A stretch of DNA of 64,000 nt from Streptomyces sp. CB02414 (GCF_001905385.1 NZ_LIPF01000010.1:186001-250000), one strand, 5' to 3'. Positions 37,517 through 45,765 are shown, counted from the stretch's first letter. Numbers and translations: made by a program. The notes: a model not told the origin generated them from the sequence alone.

Positions 37517-38542
37517 ATGGGCAGGCAGCGTCCCGGCACGCCCACGCTGGAGGAGGTGGCCGCCCTCGCCGGTGTGGGCCGGGGCACCGTCTCGAGGGTC
37601 GTCAACAACGCCGCGGGCGTACGGGACTCGACGCGCCGCGCCGTACAGCGGGCCATCGCGGAACTGGGGTACGTCCCGAACCTGGCGGCCCGTTCCCTGG
37701 CCGGGCACCGTGCGGACGCCGTCGCGCTGGTCATGACGGAGCCGGACTGGCGGCTGTTCGGGGAACCGTTCTTCACCGAGATCGTGCATGCCGTCGGCGA
37801 CGCCCTCACCGACACCCCGGTGCAGTTGCTGCTCACCCTGGTCCGCACGGACACCGAGCGGCAGCGCTTCGTCGAGTACGCGCGCGGCGGCCGGGTGGAC
37901 GGCGTACTGCTGATGTCCGTGCGCGCCGAGGACCCGCTGCCGGACATGCTCGCCAAGGCGGGACTGCCGACGGTGATGCTGGGGCGGCGCTCCGGTGACG
38001 AGAGCGTCACGTACGTCGACGCGGACAACGCCGGCGGCGCGCGCGGCGCGGTCACCCACCTGCTGAACGGCGGCCGGGGCACGATCGGGGCCGTCACCGG
38101 ACCGCTCGACATGTATGTCGCCCAGTGCCGGCTGCGCGGTTACCGGGAGGCCCTGGAGCTGGCGGGGCGGGAGGTCACGGACTCGCTGGTCGTCGCGGGT
38201 GACGACTTCACGGAGGAGAGCGGGCGCCGGGCGACGACCGAGCTGATGGCCCGGCATCCCGGCCTCGACGCGGTCTTCGCCGCCTCGGACACCCTGGCCG
38301 CGGGGGCGCTGGGCGCGTTGCGCGCGGCGGGCAGGCGGGTGCCGCAGGACGTGGCGGTGATCGGCTTCGACGACTTCCATCCCGCCCGCCCCACGGAGCC
38401 GCCCCTGACGACGGTCCGGCAGCCGCTGGAGGAGATCGGCCGGACCATGGTGCGGCTGCTGCTGGAGGAGATGGAGGACTCCCCCGTCGCCTGGCGGCAC
38501 GTCATCCTCCGTACGGAGCTGGTCCTCCGGGACTCCGCCTGA
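37517..38542 (+). CDS. cebR: LacI-family repressor, CebR-like
   Basis: A 341-residue LacI regulator. The helix-turn-helix TLEEVAALAGVGRGTVSRVVNN with hinge ARSLAGHRAD is followed by the periplasmic-binding-like effector domain (DGVLLMSVRAEDPLPDML, AVIGFDDFHPARPTEPPLTTV). GGGGGAGG precedes the ATG. CebR represses cellulose and cello-oligosaccharide genes in Streptomyces, binding TGGGAGCGCTCCCA. Three such sites lie just downstream, two of them before celB. It may be a paralogue of the cebEFG-linked CebR rather than CebR itself, so the symbol is tentative. Confidence 0.8.
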   Translation: MGRQRPGTPTLEEVAALAGVGRGTVSRVVNNAAGVRDSTRRAVQRAIAELGYVPNLAARSLAGHRADAVALVMTEPDWRLFGEPFFTEIVHAVGDALTDTPVQLLLTLVRTDTERQRFVEYARGGRVDGVLLMSVRAEDPLPDMLAKAGLPTVMLGRRSGDESVTYVDADNAGGARGAVTHLLNGGRGTIGAVTGPLDMYVAQCRLRGYREALELAGREVTDSLVVAGDDFTEESGRRATTELMARHPGLDAVFAASDTLAAGALGALRAAGRRVPQDVAVIGFDDFHPARPTEPPLTTVRQPLEEIGRTMVRLLLEEMEDSPVAWRHVILRTELVLRDSA

Positions 38543-38565
38543 CGCTCGCTGCCGCGCTCGCCGAC

Positions 38566-38587
38566 GGCCCGGGAGCGCTCCCGGGCC
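38566..38587. promoter_or_regulatory. 22-bp perfect palindrome containing the CebR core
   Basis: The centre GGGAGCGCTCCC is flanked by CCCGG-type arms, giving a 22-base perfect palindrome 24 bases after the LacI stop. It can act as a third CebR operator and as a terminator hairpin. Confidence 0.7.
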
Positions 38588-38657
38588 GACCGTTCCCGGC
38601 CGCACCGCTCTCACCTGCTCCTTCGAGATTTCTTCGACGATGCCGGTGCGCACAGTC

Positions 38658-38686
38658 TTGTCAGGAACATGAACGGCTTCTACAGT
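38658..38686 (+). promoter_or_regulatory. celB promoter
   Basis: TTGTCA (-35, 38658-38663) and TACAGT (-10, 38681-38686) with a 17-base spacer. The expected start is near 38693, just upstream of two CebR-type operators. Confidence 0.7.
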
Positions 38687-38703
38687 CCCCTGCAACCGGT
38701 AAG

Positions 38704-38717
38704 TGGGAGCGCTCCCA
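38704..38717. promoter_or_regulatory. CebR-type operator 1 before celB
   Basis: TGGGAGCGCTCCCA, an exact match to the known CebR consensus, about 11 bases after the predicted transcription start, in position to block RNA polymerase. Confidence 0.88.
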
Positions 38718-38729
38718 TCAGTGGGGAGT

Positions 38730-38743
38730 TGGGAGCGCTCCCG
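38730..38743. promoter_or_regulatory. CebR-type operator 2 before celB
   Basis: TGGGAGCGCTCCCG, one base from the consensus. It lies 26 bases downstream of operator 1 (about 2.5 helical turns) and 43 bases before the celB ATG. Confidence 0.85.
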
Positions 38744-38786
38744 CACCGGCCCCTCCATCCCCCCGCACCCTCCCGGAGAGGCCCCC

Positions 38787-39932
38787 ATGCGACCGTTACG
38801 CCCCCGAGTCCGCCCCCTGCGCGGTGCCGCAGGAGCACTGATCGCGATCCTCGCGCTGGTCACGTCGCTCGTGACCGCGGCGGCACCGGCGCAGGCCGAC
38901 ACCACCCTCTGCGAGCCGTTCGGGACGACGACGATCCAGGGACGCTACGTCGTCCAGAACAACCGCTGGGGCACCAGCGCGACCCAGTGCGTCACCGCCA
39001 CCGACACGGGCTTCCGGGTCAGCCAGGCCGACGGCTCGGTGCCGACCAACGGGGCGCCCAAGTCGTACCCGTCCGTCTTCAACGGCTGCCACTACACCAA
39101 CTGTTCGCCGGGCACCAACCTGCCCGCCCGGATCAGCACCGTCTCCGAGGCGCCGTCGAGCATCTCCTACGGCTACGTCGGCGACGCCGTCTACAACGCC
39201 TCGTACGACATCTGGCTGGACCCGACGCCCCGGACGGACGGGGTGAACCAGACCGAGATCATGATCTGGTTCAACAGGGTGGGCCCGATCCAGCCCATCG
39301 GCTCCCAGGTCGGCACGGCCACCGTGGGCGGGCGGAACTGGGAGGTGTGGACGGGCAGCAACGGGGCCAACGACGTCCTGTCCTTCGTGGCCCCCTCGGC
39401 CATCACCGGCTGGAGCTTCGACGTCATGGACTTCGTACGGGCGACCGTGGCCCGCGGACTCGCCGAGGACGACTGGTACCTCACCAGCGTCCAGGCCGGT
39501 TTCGAGCCGTGGCAGAACGGAGCCGGGCTCACCGTGAACTCCTTCTCCTCCACCGTCGAGACCGGCGGCACCCCGGGCGGCCCCGACCCCGATCCCGGGA
39601 ACCCCGGTGACCCGGTGGCGTGCGAGGTGACGTACGGCACGAACGTCTGGCAGGACGGCTTCACCGCGGACGTCACCGTCCGCAACACCGGGCCGGCCGC
39701 CGTCGACGCCTGGAGGCTCGCCTTCACCCTGCCCGCCGGCCAGCGGATCACCAACGCCTGGAACGCCTCCGTCAGCCCCGCCACGGGCACGGTCACGGCT
39801 ACCGGCGTGGGTCACAACGCCCGGATCGCCTCCGGCGGCAGCGTCACGTTCGGCTTCCAGGGCACGCACGGCGGCGCGTTCGCCGAACCGGGCGGCTTCA
39901 GCCTGAACGACACCTCCTGCACCACGGCGTAG
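38787..39932 (+). CDS. celB: Secreted GH12 endoglucanase with CBM2
   Basis: A 381-residue cellulase, the length of S. lividans CelB. The signal peptide ends in PAQA near residue 37. The GH12 domain runs to ~280 with nucleophile Glu157 in NQTEIMIW and acid/base Glu240 in AGFEPWQNG (120 and 203 in the mature protein). A Gly/Pro/Asp linker follows, then a C-terminal CBM2 (VACEVTYGTNVWQDGFTADV to SLNDTSCTTA) with its two terminal cysteines. It cuts internal beta-1,4 bonds of cellulose outside the cell. Two CebR boxes precede it. Confidence 0.97.
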   Translation: MRPLRPRVRPLRGAAGALIAILALVTSLVTAAAPAQADTTLCEPFGTTTIQGRYVVQNNRWGTSATQCVTATDTGFRVSQADGSVPTNGAPKSYPSVFNGCHYTNCSPGTNLPARISTVSEAPSSISYGYVGDAVYNASYDIWLDPTPRTDGVNQTEIMIWFNRVGPIQPIGSQVGTATVGGRNWEVWTGSNGANDVLSFVAPSAITGWSFDVMDFVRATVARGLAEDDWYLTSVQAGFEPWQNGAGLTVNSFSSTVETGGTPGGPDPDPGNPGDPVACEVTYGTNVWQDGFTADVTVRNTGPAAVDAWRLAFTLPAGQRITNAWNASVSPATGTVTATGVGHNARIASGGSVTFGFQGTHGGAFAEPGGFSLNDTSCTTA

Positions 39933-39956
39933 CACCCCGCCCCCCCTGTACCCCCT

Positions 39957-39993
39957 CGCCCGTCCGGCCGACCACGCCTTCCCCGGACGGGCG
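39957..39993. terminator. Terminator between celB and the LPMO gene
   Basis: CGCCCGTCCGG pairs exactly with CCGGACGGGCG across a 15-base loop, with further G-C pairs outside. It follows the celB stop by 24 bases. Confidence 0.85.
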
Positions 39994-40051
39994 GGGGTTC
40001 CAACGCAGCTTCTCGCTTGTCATGCCCTGATCATTAAGAACAGGAGACCCC

Positions 40052-41143
40052 ATGGCTCGACGCAGCAGATCCCTCACCCTCGCGGCGGTACTGGCCACCT
40101 TGCTCAGCGCGCTCGGCGTGACCTTCCTGCTCGGACAGGGACGCGCCGAGGCGCACGGGGTGGCGATGATGCCCGGCTCCCGCACCTACCTGTGCCAGCT
40201 GGACGCCAAGACCGGCACCGGCGCCCTCGACCCGACCAACCCCGCCTGTCAGGCCGCGCTCGACCAGAGCGGCGCGACGGCGCTGTACAACTGGTTCGCC
40301 GTGCTCGACTCCAACGCGGGCGGGCGCGGCGCCGGTTACGTGCCGGACGGCACCCTGTGCAGCGCCGGCGACCGTTCCCCGTACGACTTCTCCGCCTACA
40401 ACGCGCCGCGCGGCGACTGGCCCCGTACCCATCTGACGTCCGGTTCGACGATCCAGGTGAACTACAGCAACTGGGCGGCCCACCCGGGCGACTTCCGGGT
40501 CTACCTGACCAAGCCCGGCTGGTCGCCCACCTCCGAGCTGGGCTGGGACGACCTGGAGCTGATCCAGACGGTGACCGACCCGCCGCAGCGGGGTTCGGCC
40601 GGTGCCGACGGGGGCCACTACTACTGGGACCTGGCGCTGCCCTCGGGGCGCTCCGGTGACGCGCTGATCTTCATGCAGTGGGTGCGTTCGGACAGCCAGG
40701 AGAACTTCTTCTCCTGCTCCGACGTCGTCTTCGACGGCGGCAACGGCGAGGTGACCGGCATCCGCGGCTCGGGCGGCACACCCGAGCCGACGCCCACCCC
40801 CACGGACCCGACGACCCCGCCGCCCACCCACTCCGGTGACTGCATGGCCGTCTACAACGTGGAGAACTCCTGGAGCGGCGGATTCCAGGGCTCCGTCGAG
40901 GTGATGAACCACGGCACGGAGCCGCTGGACGGCTGGGCCGTGCGGTGGCAGCCCGGCGACGGGACCACGCTCGGCGGGGTGTGGAACGGTTCGCTCTCCG
41001 GTGGCACCGACGGTGCGGTCACGGTGCGGAACGTGGACCACAACCGGGTGATCCCGCCGGACGGCAGCGTGACCTTCGGCTTCACCGCCACGTCCTCGGG
41101 CAACGACTTCCCCGTGGGCACGATCGGCTGCGTGCTGCCGTAG
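40052..41143 (+). CDS. celS2: AA10 lytic polysaccharide monooxygenase with CBM2 (CelS2-like)
   Basis: A 363-residue secreted copper enzyme that oxidatively cleaves cellulose. The signal peptide ends in RAEA, so mature His35 is the N-terminal residue of the histidine brace. The second ligand is His144 in NWAAHPGDF. The AA10 domain runs to ~235, with cysteines in YLCQL, NPACQ, TLCSA and FSCSD. A PT-rich linker and C-terminal CBM2 (GDCMAVYNVENSWSGGFQG to IGCVLP) follow. AGGAG precedes the ATG. It lies behind celB and its terminator, and I see no CebR box of its own. It synergises with celB. Confidence 0.96.
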   Translation: MARRSRSLTLAAVLATLLSALGVTFLLGQGRAEAHGVAMMPGSRTYLCQLDAKTGTGALDPTNPACQAALDQSGATALYNWFAVLDSNAGGRGAGYVPDGTLCSAGDRSPYDFSAYNAPRGDWPRTHLTSGSTIQVNYSNWAAHPGDFRVYLTKPGWSPTSELGWDDLELIQTVTDPPQRGSAGADGGHYYWDLALPSGRSGDALIFMQWVRSDSQENFFSCSDVVFDGGNGEVTGIRGSGGTPEPTPTPTDPTTPPPTHSGDCMAVYNVENSWSGGFQGSVEVMNHGTEPLDGWAVRWQPGDGTTLGGVWNGSLSGGTDGAVTVRNVDHNRVIPPDGSVTFGFTATSSGNDFPVGTIGCVLP

Positions 41144-41150
41144 ACCGGTC

Positions 41151-41190
41151 CCAGGGAGGCGCCTCGCCCGCCGACGGGGCGCCTCCCTGG
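41151..41190. terminator. Strong terminator after the LPMO gene
   Basis: A 13-bp perfect stem (ccagggaggcgcc and complement) with a 14-base loop, starting eight bases after the stop. Confidence 0.9.
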
Positions 41191-41277
41191 GGCTCTTGGC
41201 GCGCCGTCCACCTCACGTGCCGGTTACAAATCGCTCAACCTCTGGTTGCGGCGCGGTGATCGGGCCACGATGGGGGC

Positions 41278-41667
41278 ATGACTCTGGCCCAGCGCGCCCT
41301 CGAGCGGCTGCAAGCCTGGCCCGACCTCACCACGGGTCCGGCCAGTTGCGGAACCGGACGGGCCGTGCGCTCCGTCCGTGACGAGATCGTCCACTTCCAC
41401 TCGGGCCGGGACGTGGACCTCCACCTGACCCGCCGGGCCCTCCAGCGTTTCCAGTACGACCTCGGTGGTTCCAGCGCCATCCGCCTGGTCCCCGGCTCGC
41501 GTTGGGTGACGGTGCACCTGGACTGCGACGCGGACGTCGACCTGCTGCTCAGCCTGGTGAGCATCGCGCTGAAGGCGCACCAGGCCCGGCCCGGGGCGGA
41601 GCCGGCCTCGGAGTGCAACTTCCGCCGCGTCACGGTGCTGCCCCGCGCCGTGGCCGGGGAGGCCTGA
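41278..41667 (+). CDS. Luciferase-family (DUF5519) protein
   Basis: A 129-residue soluble protein. RDVDLHLTRRALQRF, SSAIRLVPGSRWVTVHLDC and DVDLLLSLVSIALKAHQ match the DUF5519 group labelled luciferase-family in Streptomyces. It is not a luciferase barrel; it is far too short. The ATG at 41278 is weakly supported by GGGGGC. Function unknown. Confidence 0.75.
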   Translation: MTLAQRALERLQAWPDLTTGPASCGTGRAVRSVRDEIVHFHSGRDVDLHLTRRALQRFQYDLGGSSAIRLVPGSRWVTVHLDCDADVDLLLSLVSIALKAHQARPGAEPASECNFRRVTVLPRAVAGEA

Positions 41668-41718
41668 GACGGACCGGCGGCGGCGCCCGCGTCGCGGCGG
41701 GCACCGCCGTCCCCGCTC

Positions 41719-43311
41719 TCAGTGGTCCGCCGGCCGCTCCACCCTGCGCCCGATCCCGGCCGCGGCGAGGGCCGCGCCGAGCAGGCAGAGCACGCCGGTG
41801 ACGACCACCGCCACGTGGACGCCGTTCATGAAGGCCTGCCCGCTGCCCTCGACCACGGCGGCCCGCAGGCCGGCCGGCATGTCGCCGGAGACGGGCGCGA
41901 CACCCATCGCCACGGCGTCCTTGGCCTCCCGCATGCCGTCGGCCACCGCCGAGGGCACACCGGCCTCGGTCAGCTCGCCGGTGAGCGTGGCGCCGACCTT
42001 GCCGCTGATCAGGGAGACCAGCACGGACGTGCCGAGCGCGCCGCCGATCTGCAGCGTGGTGGCCTGCAAGCCGCCGGCGACTCCGCCGTCCCGGACGGGG
42101 GCATTGCCGACGATGGCGTCGGAGGAGGCGGACATCACCATGCCGACACCGAGGCCGAGCGCGATGAACGGCGGCCACATCGTGGCGTAGGAGGAGTCGG
42201 TCTGCCAGGTGAGCATGCCGAAGCAGGAGGCCGCCTGGAGCAGCATGCCCAGGGGCATGGTCAGCCGGGGCCCGAAGCGCTGGGTGAGAGCGGCGCCGAG
42301 CGGCGAGGCGACCAGCGAGGCGAGGCTGAGCGGGAGGGTCCGCACGCCCGCCTCGACCGGCGTGAAGCCGCGCACGTTCTGCAGGTAGAGCATGACGAAG
42401 AAGATCACGCCGAGCATGACGAAGAAGTTCAGCGCGGTGATGATCGCGCCGACGGTCAGCGCGCGGCTGCGGAACAGCCGCATCGGCAGCAGGGGGTGCG
42501 CCACGCGCGTCTCGTACCAGCCGAAGACGAGCAGGAGTACGAGGCCGGCCGCGACCGAGCCGAGGGTGCCGGCGGAGGTCCAGCCCCAGGTCTCGCCCTT
42601 GACCACGCCGAAGACGACGGCGAGCAGGCCGAGAGCGAGCAGGACCAGGCCGGGGATGTCGAAGCGTTCCTTTCCGGTGGCGCTGCGGCTCTCCGGCAGG
42701 ACGAGGAGGCCGAAGGCGATGGCGACGACGCCGATGGGGGCGTTGATGTAGAAGACCGACTCCCAGTCGACGTGCTCCACGAGGAGTCCGCCGACGATGG
42801 GGCCGAGGGCGGTCGCGACGGCGGAGACCATGGCCCAGATACCCACGGCCATGCCGAACTTCCTCGGCGGGAACACGGAGCGGAGCAGACCGAGGGTGTT
42901 GGGCATGAGCAGCCCGCCGAAGGCGCCCTGGAGGGCGCGGAAGGCGACGACGCCCTCGATGGAACCCGACAGACCGATGGCTATCGACGCGAGGGTGAAG
43001 CCGGCGACGCCCACCAGGTAGTAGGTGCGGCGGCCGAACCGGTCGCCTAGCTTGCCGCCGAGGATCAGGGTGGCGGCCAGTGCGAGCAGGTAGGAGTTGG
43101 TCACCCACTGCAGTTCGGCGGTGGACGCGTGCAGGTCGCTGCCGATCGCGGGGTTGGCGATGGCGACGACGGAGCCGTCGAGCTGGACCATGAAGAGTCC
43201 GAAGGCGACGGCTAGGAGGGTCAGCCAGGGGTTGGAGCGCAGGCGGCCGGAGGCCGGTGGGGCGGTCTCGGCGGCGGGCGTGGCGGGGCGATCCACGGAC
43301 GTGGACGACAT
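41719..43311 (-). CDS. MFS drug exporter, DHA2 (14-TM) family
   Basis: A 530-residue proton-driven exporter with about 14 membrane segments. Motif A reads GGKLGDRFGRRTYYLVG, and the family motif C region is in ALGPIVGGLLVEHVDWESVFYIN. TM1 has QLDGSVVAIANPAI, typical of DHA2 members such as EmrB and LfrA. The start is the ATG giving MSSTSVDRPAT. The marR gene lies 133 bases upstream in the same direction with a 15-bp hairpin between. Substrate unknown. Confidence 0.92.
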   Translation of the reverse strand: MSSTSVDRPATPAAETAPPASGRLRSNPWLTLLAVAFGLFMVQLDGSVVAIANPAIGSDLHASTAELQWVTNSYLLALAATLILGGKLGDRFGRRTYYLVGVAGFTLASIAIGLSGSIEGVVAFRALQGAFGGLLMPNTLGLLRSVFPPRKFGMAVGIWAMVSAVATALGPIVGGLLVEHVDWESVFYINAPIGVVAIAFGLLVLPESRSATGKERFDIPGLVLLALGLLAVVFGVVKGETWGWTSAGTLGSVAAGLVLLLVFGWYETRVAHPLLPMRLFRSRALTVGAIITALNFFVMLGVIFFVMLYLQNVRGFTPVEAGVRTLPLSLASLVASPLGAALTQRFGPRLTMPLGMLLQAASCFGMLTWQTDSSYATMWPPFIALGLGVGMVMSASSDAIVGNAPVRDGGVAGGLQATTLQIGGALGTSVLVSLISGKVGATLTGELTEAGVPSAVADGMREAKDAVAMGVAPVSGDMPAGLRAAVVEGSGQAFMNGVHVAVVVTGVLCLLGAALAAAGIGRRVERPADH

Positions 43312-43385
43312 GGGTGAGCCTTCTCTTCCGGGAGGTTCGGAGGGTGTTGCGGGGACGCGCGGGGCGGCGTCCGGGAGCACGGCGG

Positions 43386-43421
43386 GCCGGCCGCGGGCAC
43401 GACGGTGTGCCCGCGGCCGGC
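43386..43421 (-). terminator. 15-bp hairpin between marR and the exporter gene
   Basis: GCCGGCCGCGGGCAC pairs exactly with GTGCCCGCGGCCGGC across a 6-base loop. On the minus strand it follows marR and precedes the exporter, so it can end or attenuate the marR transcript. Confidence 0.8.
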
Positions 43422-43444
43422 GGGAATGCCTGGTCCGGGCCCGC

Positions 43445-43918
43445 TCAGCGGGCGGTGGGGTGGAGGTGCCGCGTCAGCGCGTCGAGGGCGTCCAGGGCGG
43501 AGCCGAGCGCCCCCTGCTGGCCCTCGGTGAGGGAGGTCAGGGCCTGGCGGACGAACGCCGTCTCCAGTGCCCGCACCTCGGTCACCCGCTCTGGGGCGGT
43601 GGCCGTGAGGTGGAGGTGGGCGACCCGCTTGTCGGCGCTGTCCTGCCGGCGCTCCAGGTCGCCCCGCTCGGTGAGCTGGGAGACCAGGGCGCTGACGTTG
43701 TTCGGCTTCATCAGCAGGGCCTCGGCGGCCTCGCGCACCGTGGCGCCCTCGTGCTGGGCGACAAACCGCAGCAGGGCGAGCTGCCCCTCCGGGGGCTTGG
43801 GGTGCGGGTACCGGGCGGTGACCTGTCGGTCCAGCGCCCGGTGCAGCGCGGGGAGGCATGCCGCGAGGCCGGAGGCCACACGGTCGATGTCCCTGCGGGG
43901 GGTGCTGGAGTCGGTCAC
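43445..43918 (-). CDS. MarR-family regulator
   Basis: A 157-residue winged-helix regulator. HKPPEG-like start of the core (PKPPEGQLALLRFV), helix-turn-helix ATVREAAEALLMKPNNVSALVSQL and wing ERRQDSADKRVAHLHLT are all present. It starts with GTG. A good promoter places transcription at that GTG, so the mRNA is probably leaderless. A TGACA/TGTCA inverted repeat in the promoter spacer suggests autorepression. The exporter downstream is the likely target. Confidence 0.9.
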   Translation of the reverse strand: MTDSSTPRRDIDRVASGLAACLPALHRALDRQVTARYPHPKPPEGQLALLRFVAQHEGATVREAAEALLMKPNNVSALVSQLTERGDLERRQDSADKRVAHLHLTATAPERVTEVRALETAFVRQALTSLTEGQQGALGSALDALDALTRHLHPTAR

Positions 43919-43924
43919 CCGGGC

Positions 43925-43954
43925 ACATTAGTTATGACAGGATAGGTATGTCAA
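43925..43954 (-). promoter_or_regulatory. marR promoter with embedded operator
   Basis: On the minus strand TTGACA (43949-43954) and TAATGT (43925-43930) are separated by 18 bases. Transcription should begin at the GTG start codon. TGACA and TGTCA, nine bases apart (43935-43953), overlap the -35 and spacer. Confidence 0.7.
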
Positions 43955-43994
43955 AAGAGGTAAAGCGGGCGGCCCGCACCCGCCGGGGACGCGT

Positions 43995-44027
43995 GCAACC
44001 CTGTCGCAACCCTCCCTGTGCTGGCAT
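43995..44027 (+). promoter_or_regulatory. GCAAC direct repeat and candidate -10 before DUF779
   Basis: GCAACCCTGTCGCAAC at 43995-44010 is 16 bases long and has the same spacing as the element at 32015. The following TCCC and TGC blocks are also shared. TGGCAT at 44022-44027 aligns with TAGCCT before the aldehyde dehydrogenase. Transcription would start at about the ATG at 44035. Confidence 0.5.
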
Positions 44028-44034
44028 GCGGGGC

Positions 44035-44403
44035 ATGCGCGACACATACGAGGAGACTCCCCGCGTCGAGCTCACCCCCGAGGCGGCCGCGCTGTTGCGC
44101 CGGCTCCGGGAGGCGCACGGCCCGCTGATGTTCCACCAGTCCGGCGGGTGCTGCGACGGCAGCGCCCCCATGTGCTACCCGGCCGGCGAGTTCCGCACCG
44201 GCGCGGCGGACGTCCTGCTGGCCGAGCTGGACGTCGAGGGCGTCGGGGAACCGGTGGGGTTCTGGATGTCACGGAGCCAGTACGAGGTGTGGAGCCACAC
44301 CAGACTGATCGTGGACGTCGTCGCGGGCCGGGGCAGCGGCTTCTCGCTGGAGGCACCCGAGGGGGTGCGCTTCCTCATCCGGTCGCGCCTCGTCGACGCT
44401 TAG
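44035..44403 (+). CDS. DUF779 protein
   Basis: A 122-residue DUF779 protein. ELTPEAAALLRRLREAHGPL is followed by the cysteine-rich MFHQSGGCCDGSAPMCYPAG and VGFWMSRSQYEVWSHTRLIV. The family often sits beside aldehyde dehydrogenases of the ExaC type, but the partner here is 10 kb away and shares its promoter element. The clustered Cys residues suggest metal or thiol chemistry. The start is either ATG 44026 or 44035; the latter fits a leaderless mRNA, as no Shine-Dalgarno is seen. Confidence 0.85.
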   Translation: MRDTYEETPRVELTPEAAALLRRLREAHGPLMFHQSGGCCDGSAPMCYPAGEFRTGAADVLLAELDVEGVGEPVGFWMSRSQYEVWSHTRLIVDVVAGRGSGFSLEAPEGVRFLIRSRLVDA

Positions 44404-44440
44404 CCGTCCCCGGGTCCGCCCCACCGCCCCGGTCCGCCCG

Positions 44441-44635
44441 TCACGGTCTGAGGCTGCCCACGATGTCGGCGGTCGCGGTCAGCCCGCTGCTGATGGTCGG
44501 GGCGATACTGGTGCCGGCCAGGTAGAAGCCGAGCAGCAGGCACACCAGGGCGTGCGAGACCTTCAGCCCGCCGTTGCGCAGGAAGATCACCGCCAGGACG
44601 GACAGCAACAGCACCACAGAGATGGAAACGGCCAT
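44441..44635 (-). CDS. Small membrane protein
   Basis: A 64-residue protein with two hydrophobic helices (AVSISVVLLLSVLAVIFL and ALVCLLLGFYLAGTSIAP) and a short tail. GGAGGAGG five bases before the ATG is an excellent start signal. Similar tiny proteins occur widely in Streptomyces, without a known role. It lies downstream of the PI-PLC-like gene by 112 bases in the same direction. Confidence 0.75.
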   Translation of the reverse strand: MAVSISVVLLLSVLAVIFLRNGGLKVSHALVCLLLGFYLAGTSIAPTISSGLTATADIVGSLRP

Positions 44636-44747
44636 CGTCAACCTCCTCCGCCACGTCCACTTCGCGGCGTTCGGCCGCAAGTGTGGCGTAGCGGAGGGTT
44701 CGTCCGGGCGGCTGACCTGTCCTCCGAACGAGTGGTGTCAGAGGGGC

Positions 44748-45611
44748 CTACGCGTCGCGGTGGGCGTCGAGGAACGCTTCGAGACCGGCGAGGTCGTCGG
44801 TGTTGAGGTGGTCGACGCCGGCGGCGAGGAGTTCGCCCCATACGGCGTCCCGCGCGGGGCCCGCCAGGTCGGGCGTGGCCCAGAACCGCACCCGTTGCCC
44901 GCGCGAGTGCGCGGCGCCGACGATGTCCCGCAGCTTGCGCCGCTCGGCCGCCGGGAAGGCGCCGACGCCCCGCCAGGTGAAGTTGAGCGTCCAGTTGTCG
45001 CTGATCAGCGGGACGAAGGAGGCCGGTGCCGAGGTGCCGAGGTCGGCGAGCCGGCCGTCGTAGAAGGCGTGGCGGGTGCGCTGGGCCGCCATGGGGGCGC
45101 GGGCGGCCCGGTCGCCGGAGATCACGGCGGTGACGGCGCCGGGGAACACCCTTCCGTGGGCGTAGGTCGTGAACAGGCGCCGGTAGCGGCGCAGGTGGCG
45201 GTCGAGTTCGAGGTAGGTGGACGCCCCCTCGGTCTTGATGTCGATCAGCAGTTGCAGGGCGCGACGGTCCCGTCGGTAGACCCGGCCGTGGTTCGCGCGG
45301 ACGCGGGCGGCGAGCGGGTCGAGGTAGAGGGACTCCAGGGTGCGGGACGGGTCGAGGTCCTCGGGGTCGTGGGCGACGAGGAGTTGGCCGCCGACCAGGT
45401 AGATGTCGGCTTCGACGCTGCCGAAGCGGTGGTCGAGGGCGTCGAGGAGGGGCCGGGGGTGCTCGTAGTCGTTGTGGGCGTGGGCGCGCCACAACGGGCG
45501 CGGTCCGTGCCTGCCTTCGCTCGCCAGCGCGGTGCCGGCGGGCACGGCGACCACGCCCGCGAGGGCGGCGCCGAAGGTGGTGAGGGCTCTGCGTCGGGTG
45601 GTGAGGGCCAT
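44748..45611 (-). CDS. Secreted PI-PLC/GDPD-like phosphodiesterase
   Basis: A 287-residue secreted TIM-barrel protein of the PI-PLC/glycerophosphodiesterase superfamily (AIM6-like). The Tat-like signal is TTRRRALTTFGAALAGVVAV, with cleavage after ALA. The catalytic N-terminal part is WRAHAHNDYEHPRPLLDAL and VEADIYLVGGQLLVAHDPED, giving His, Glu, Asp and second His. LLIDIKTEG and VDHLNTDDLAGLEAFL close the barrel. GGGAGG supports the ATG. Probably extracellular phospholipid or glycerophosphodiester hydrolysis. Confidence 0.82.
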   Translation of the reverse strand: MALTTRRRALTTFGAALAGVVAVPAGTALASEGRHGPRPLWRAHAHNDYEHPRPLLDALDHRFGSVEADIYLVGGQLLVAHDPEDLDPSRTLESLYLDPLAARVRANHGRVYRRDRRALQLLIDIKTEGASTYLELDRHLRRYRRLFTTYAHGRVFPGAVTAVISGDRAARAPMAAQRTRHAFYDGRLADLGTSAPASFVPLISDNWTLNFTWRGVGAFPAAERRKLRDIVGAAHSRGQRVRFWATPDLAGPARDAVWGELLAAGVDHLNTDDLAGLEAFLDAHRDA

Positions 45612-45725
45612 GCTCTGCCTCCCTGGAGATGCCGTACGGGACGCCTGTGAGTATGGGGTCCCGATGCCGGTGAGGAGCAGAGCCGTGCGGGGAGTTGGCC
45701 GGACCGCCGCCGGTCGTTCACCCGG

Positions 45726-45765
45726 CCCGCCGGGGGAGGACACGGAAATGCCCGCCCCCGGCGGG
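45726..45765. terminator. Terminator of the acyl-CoA dehydrogenase operon
   Basis: CCCGCCGGGGG pairs exactly with CCCCCGGCGGG across an 18-base loop, just downstream (minus strand) of the operon's last stop. Confidence 0.8.
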
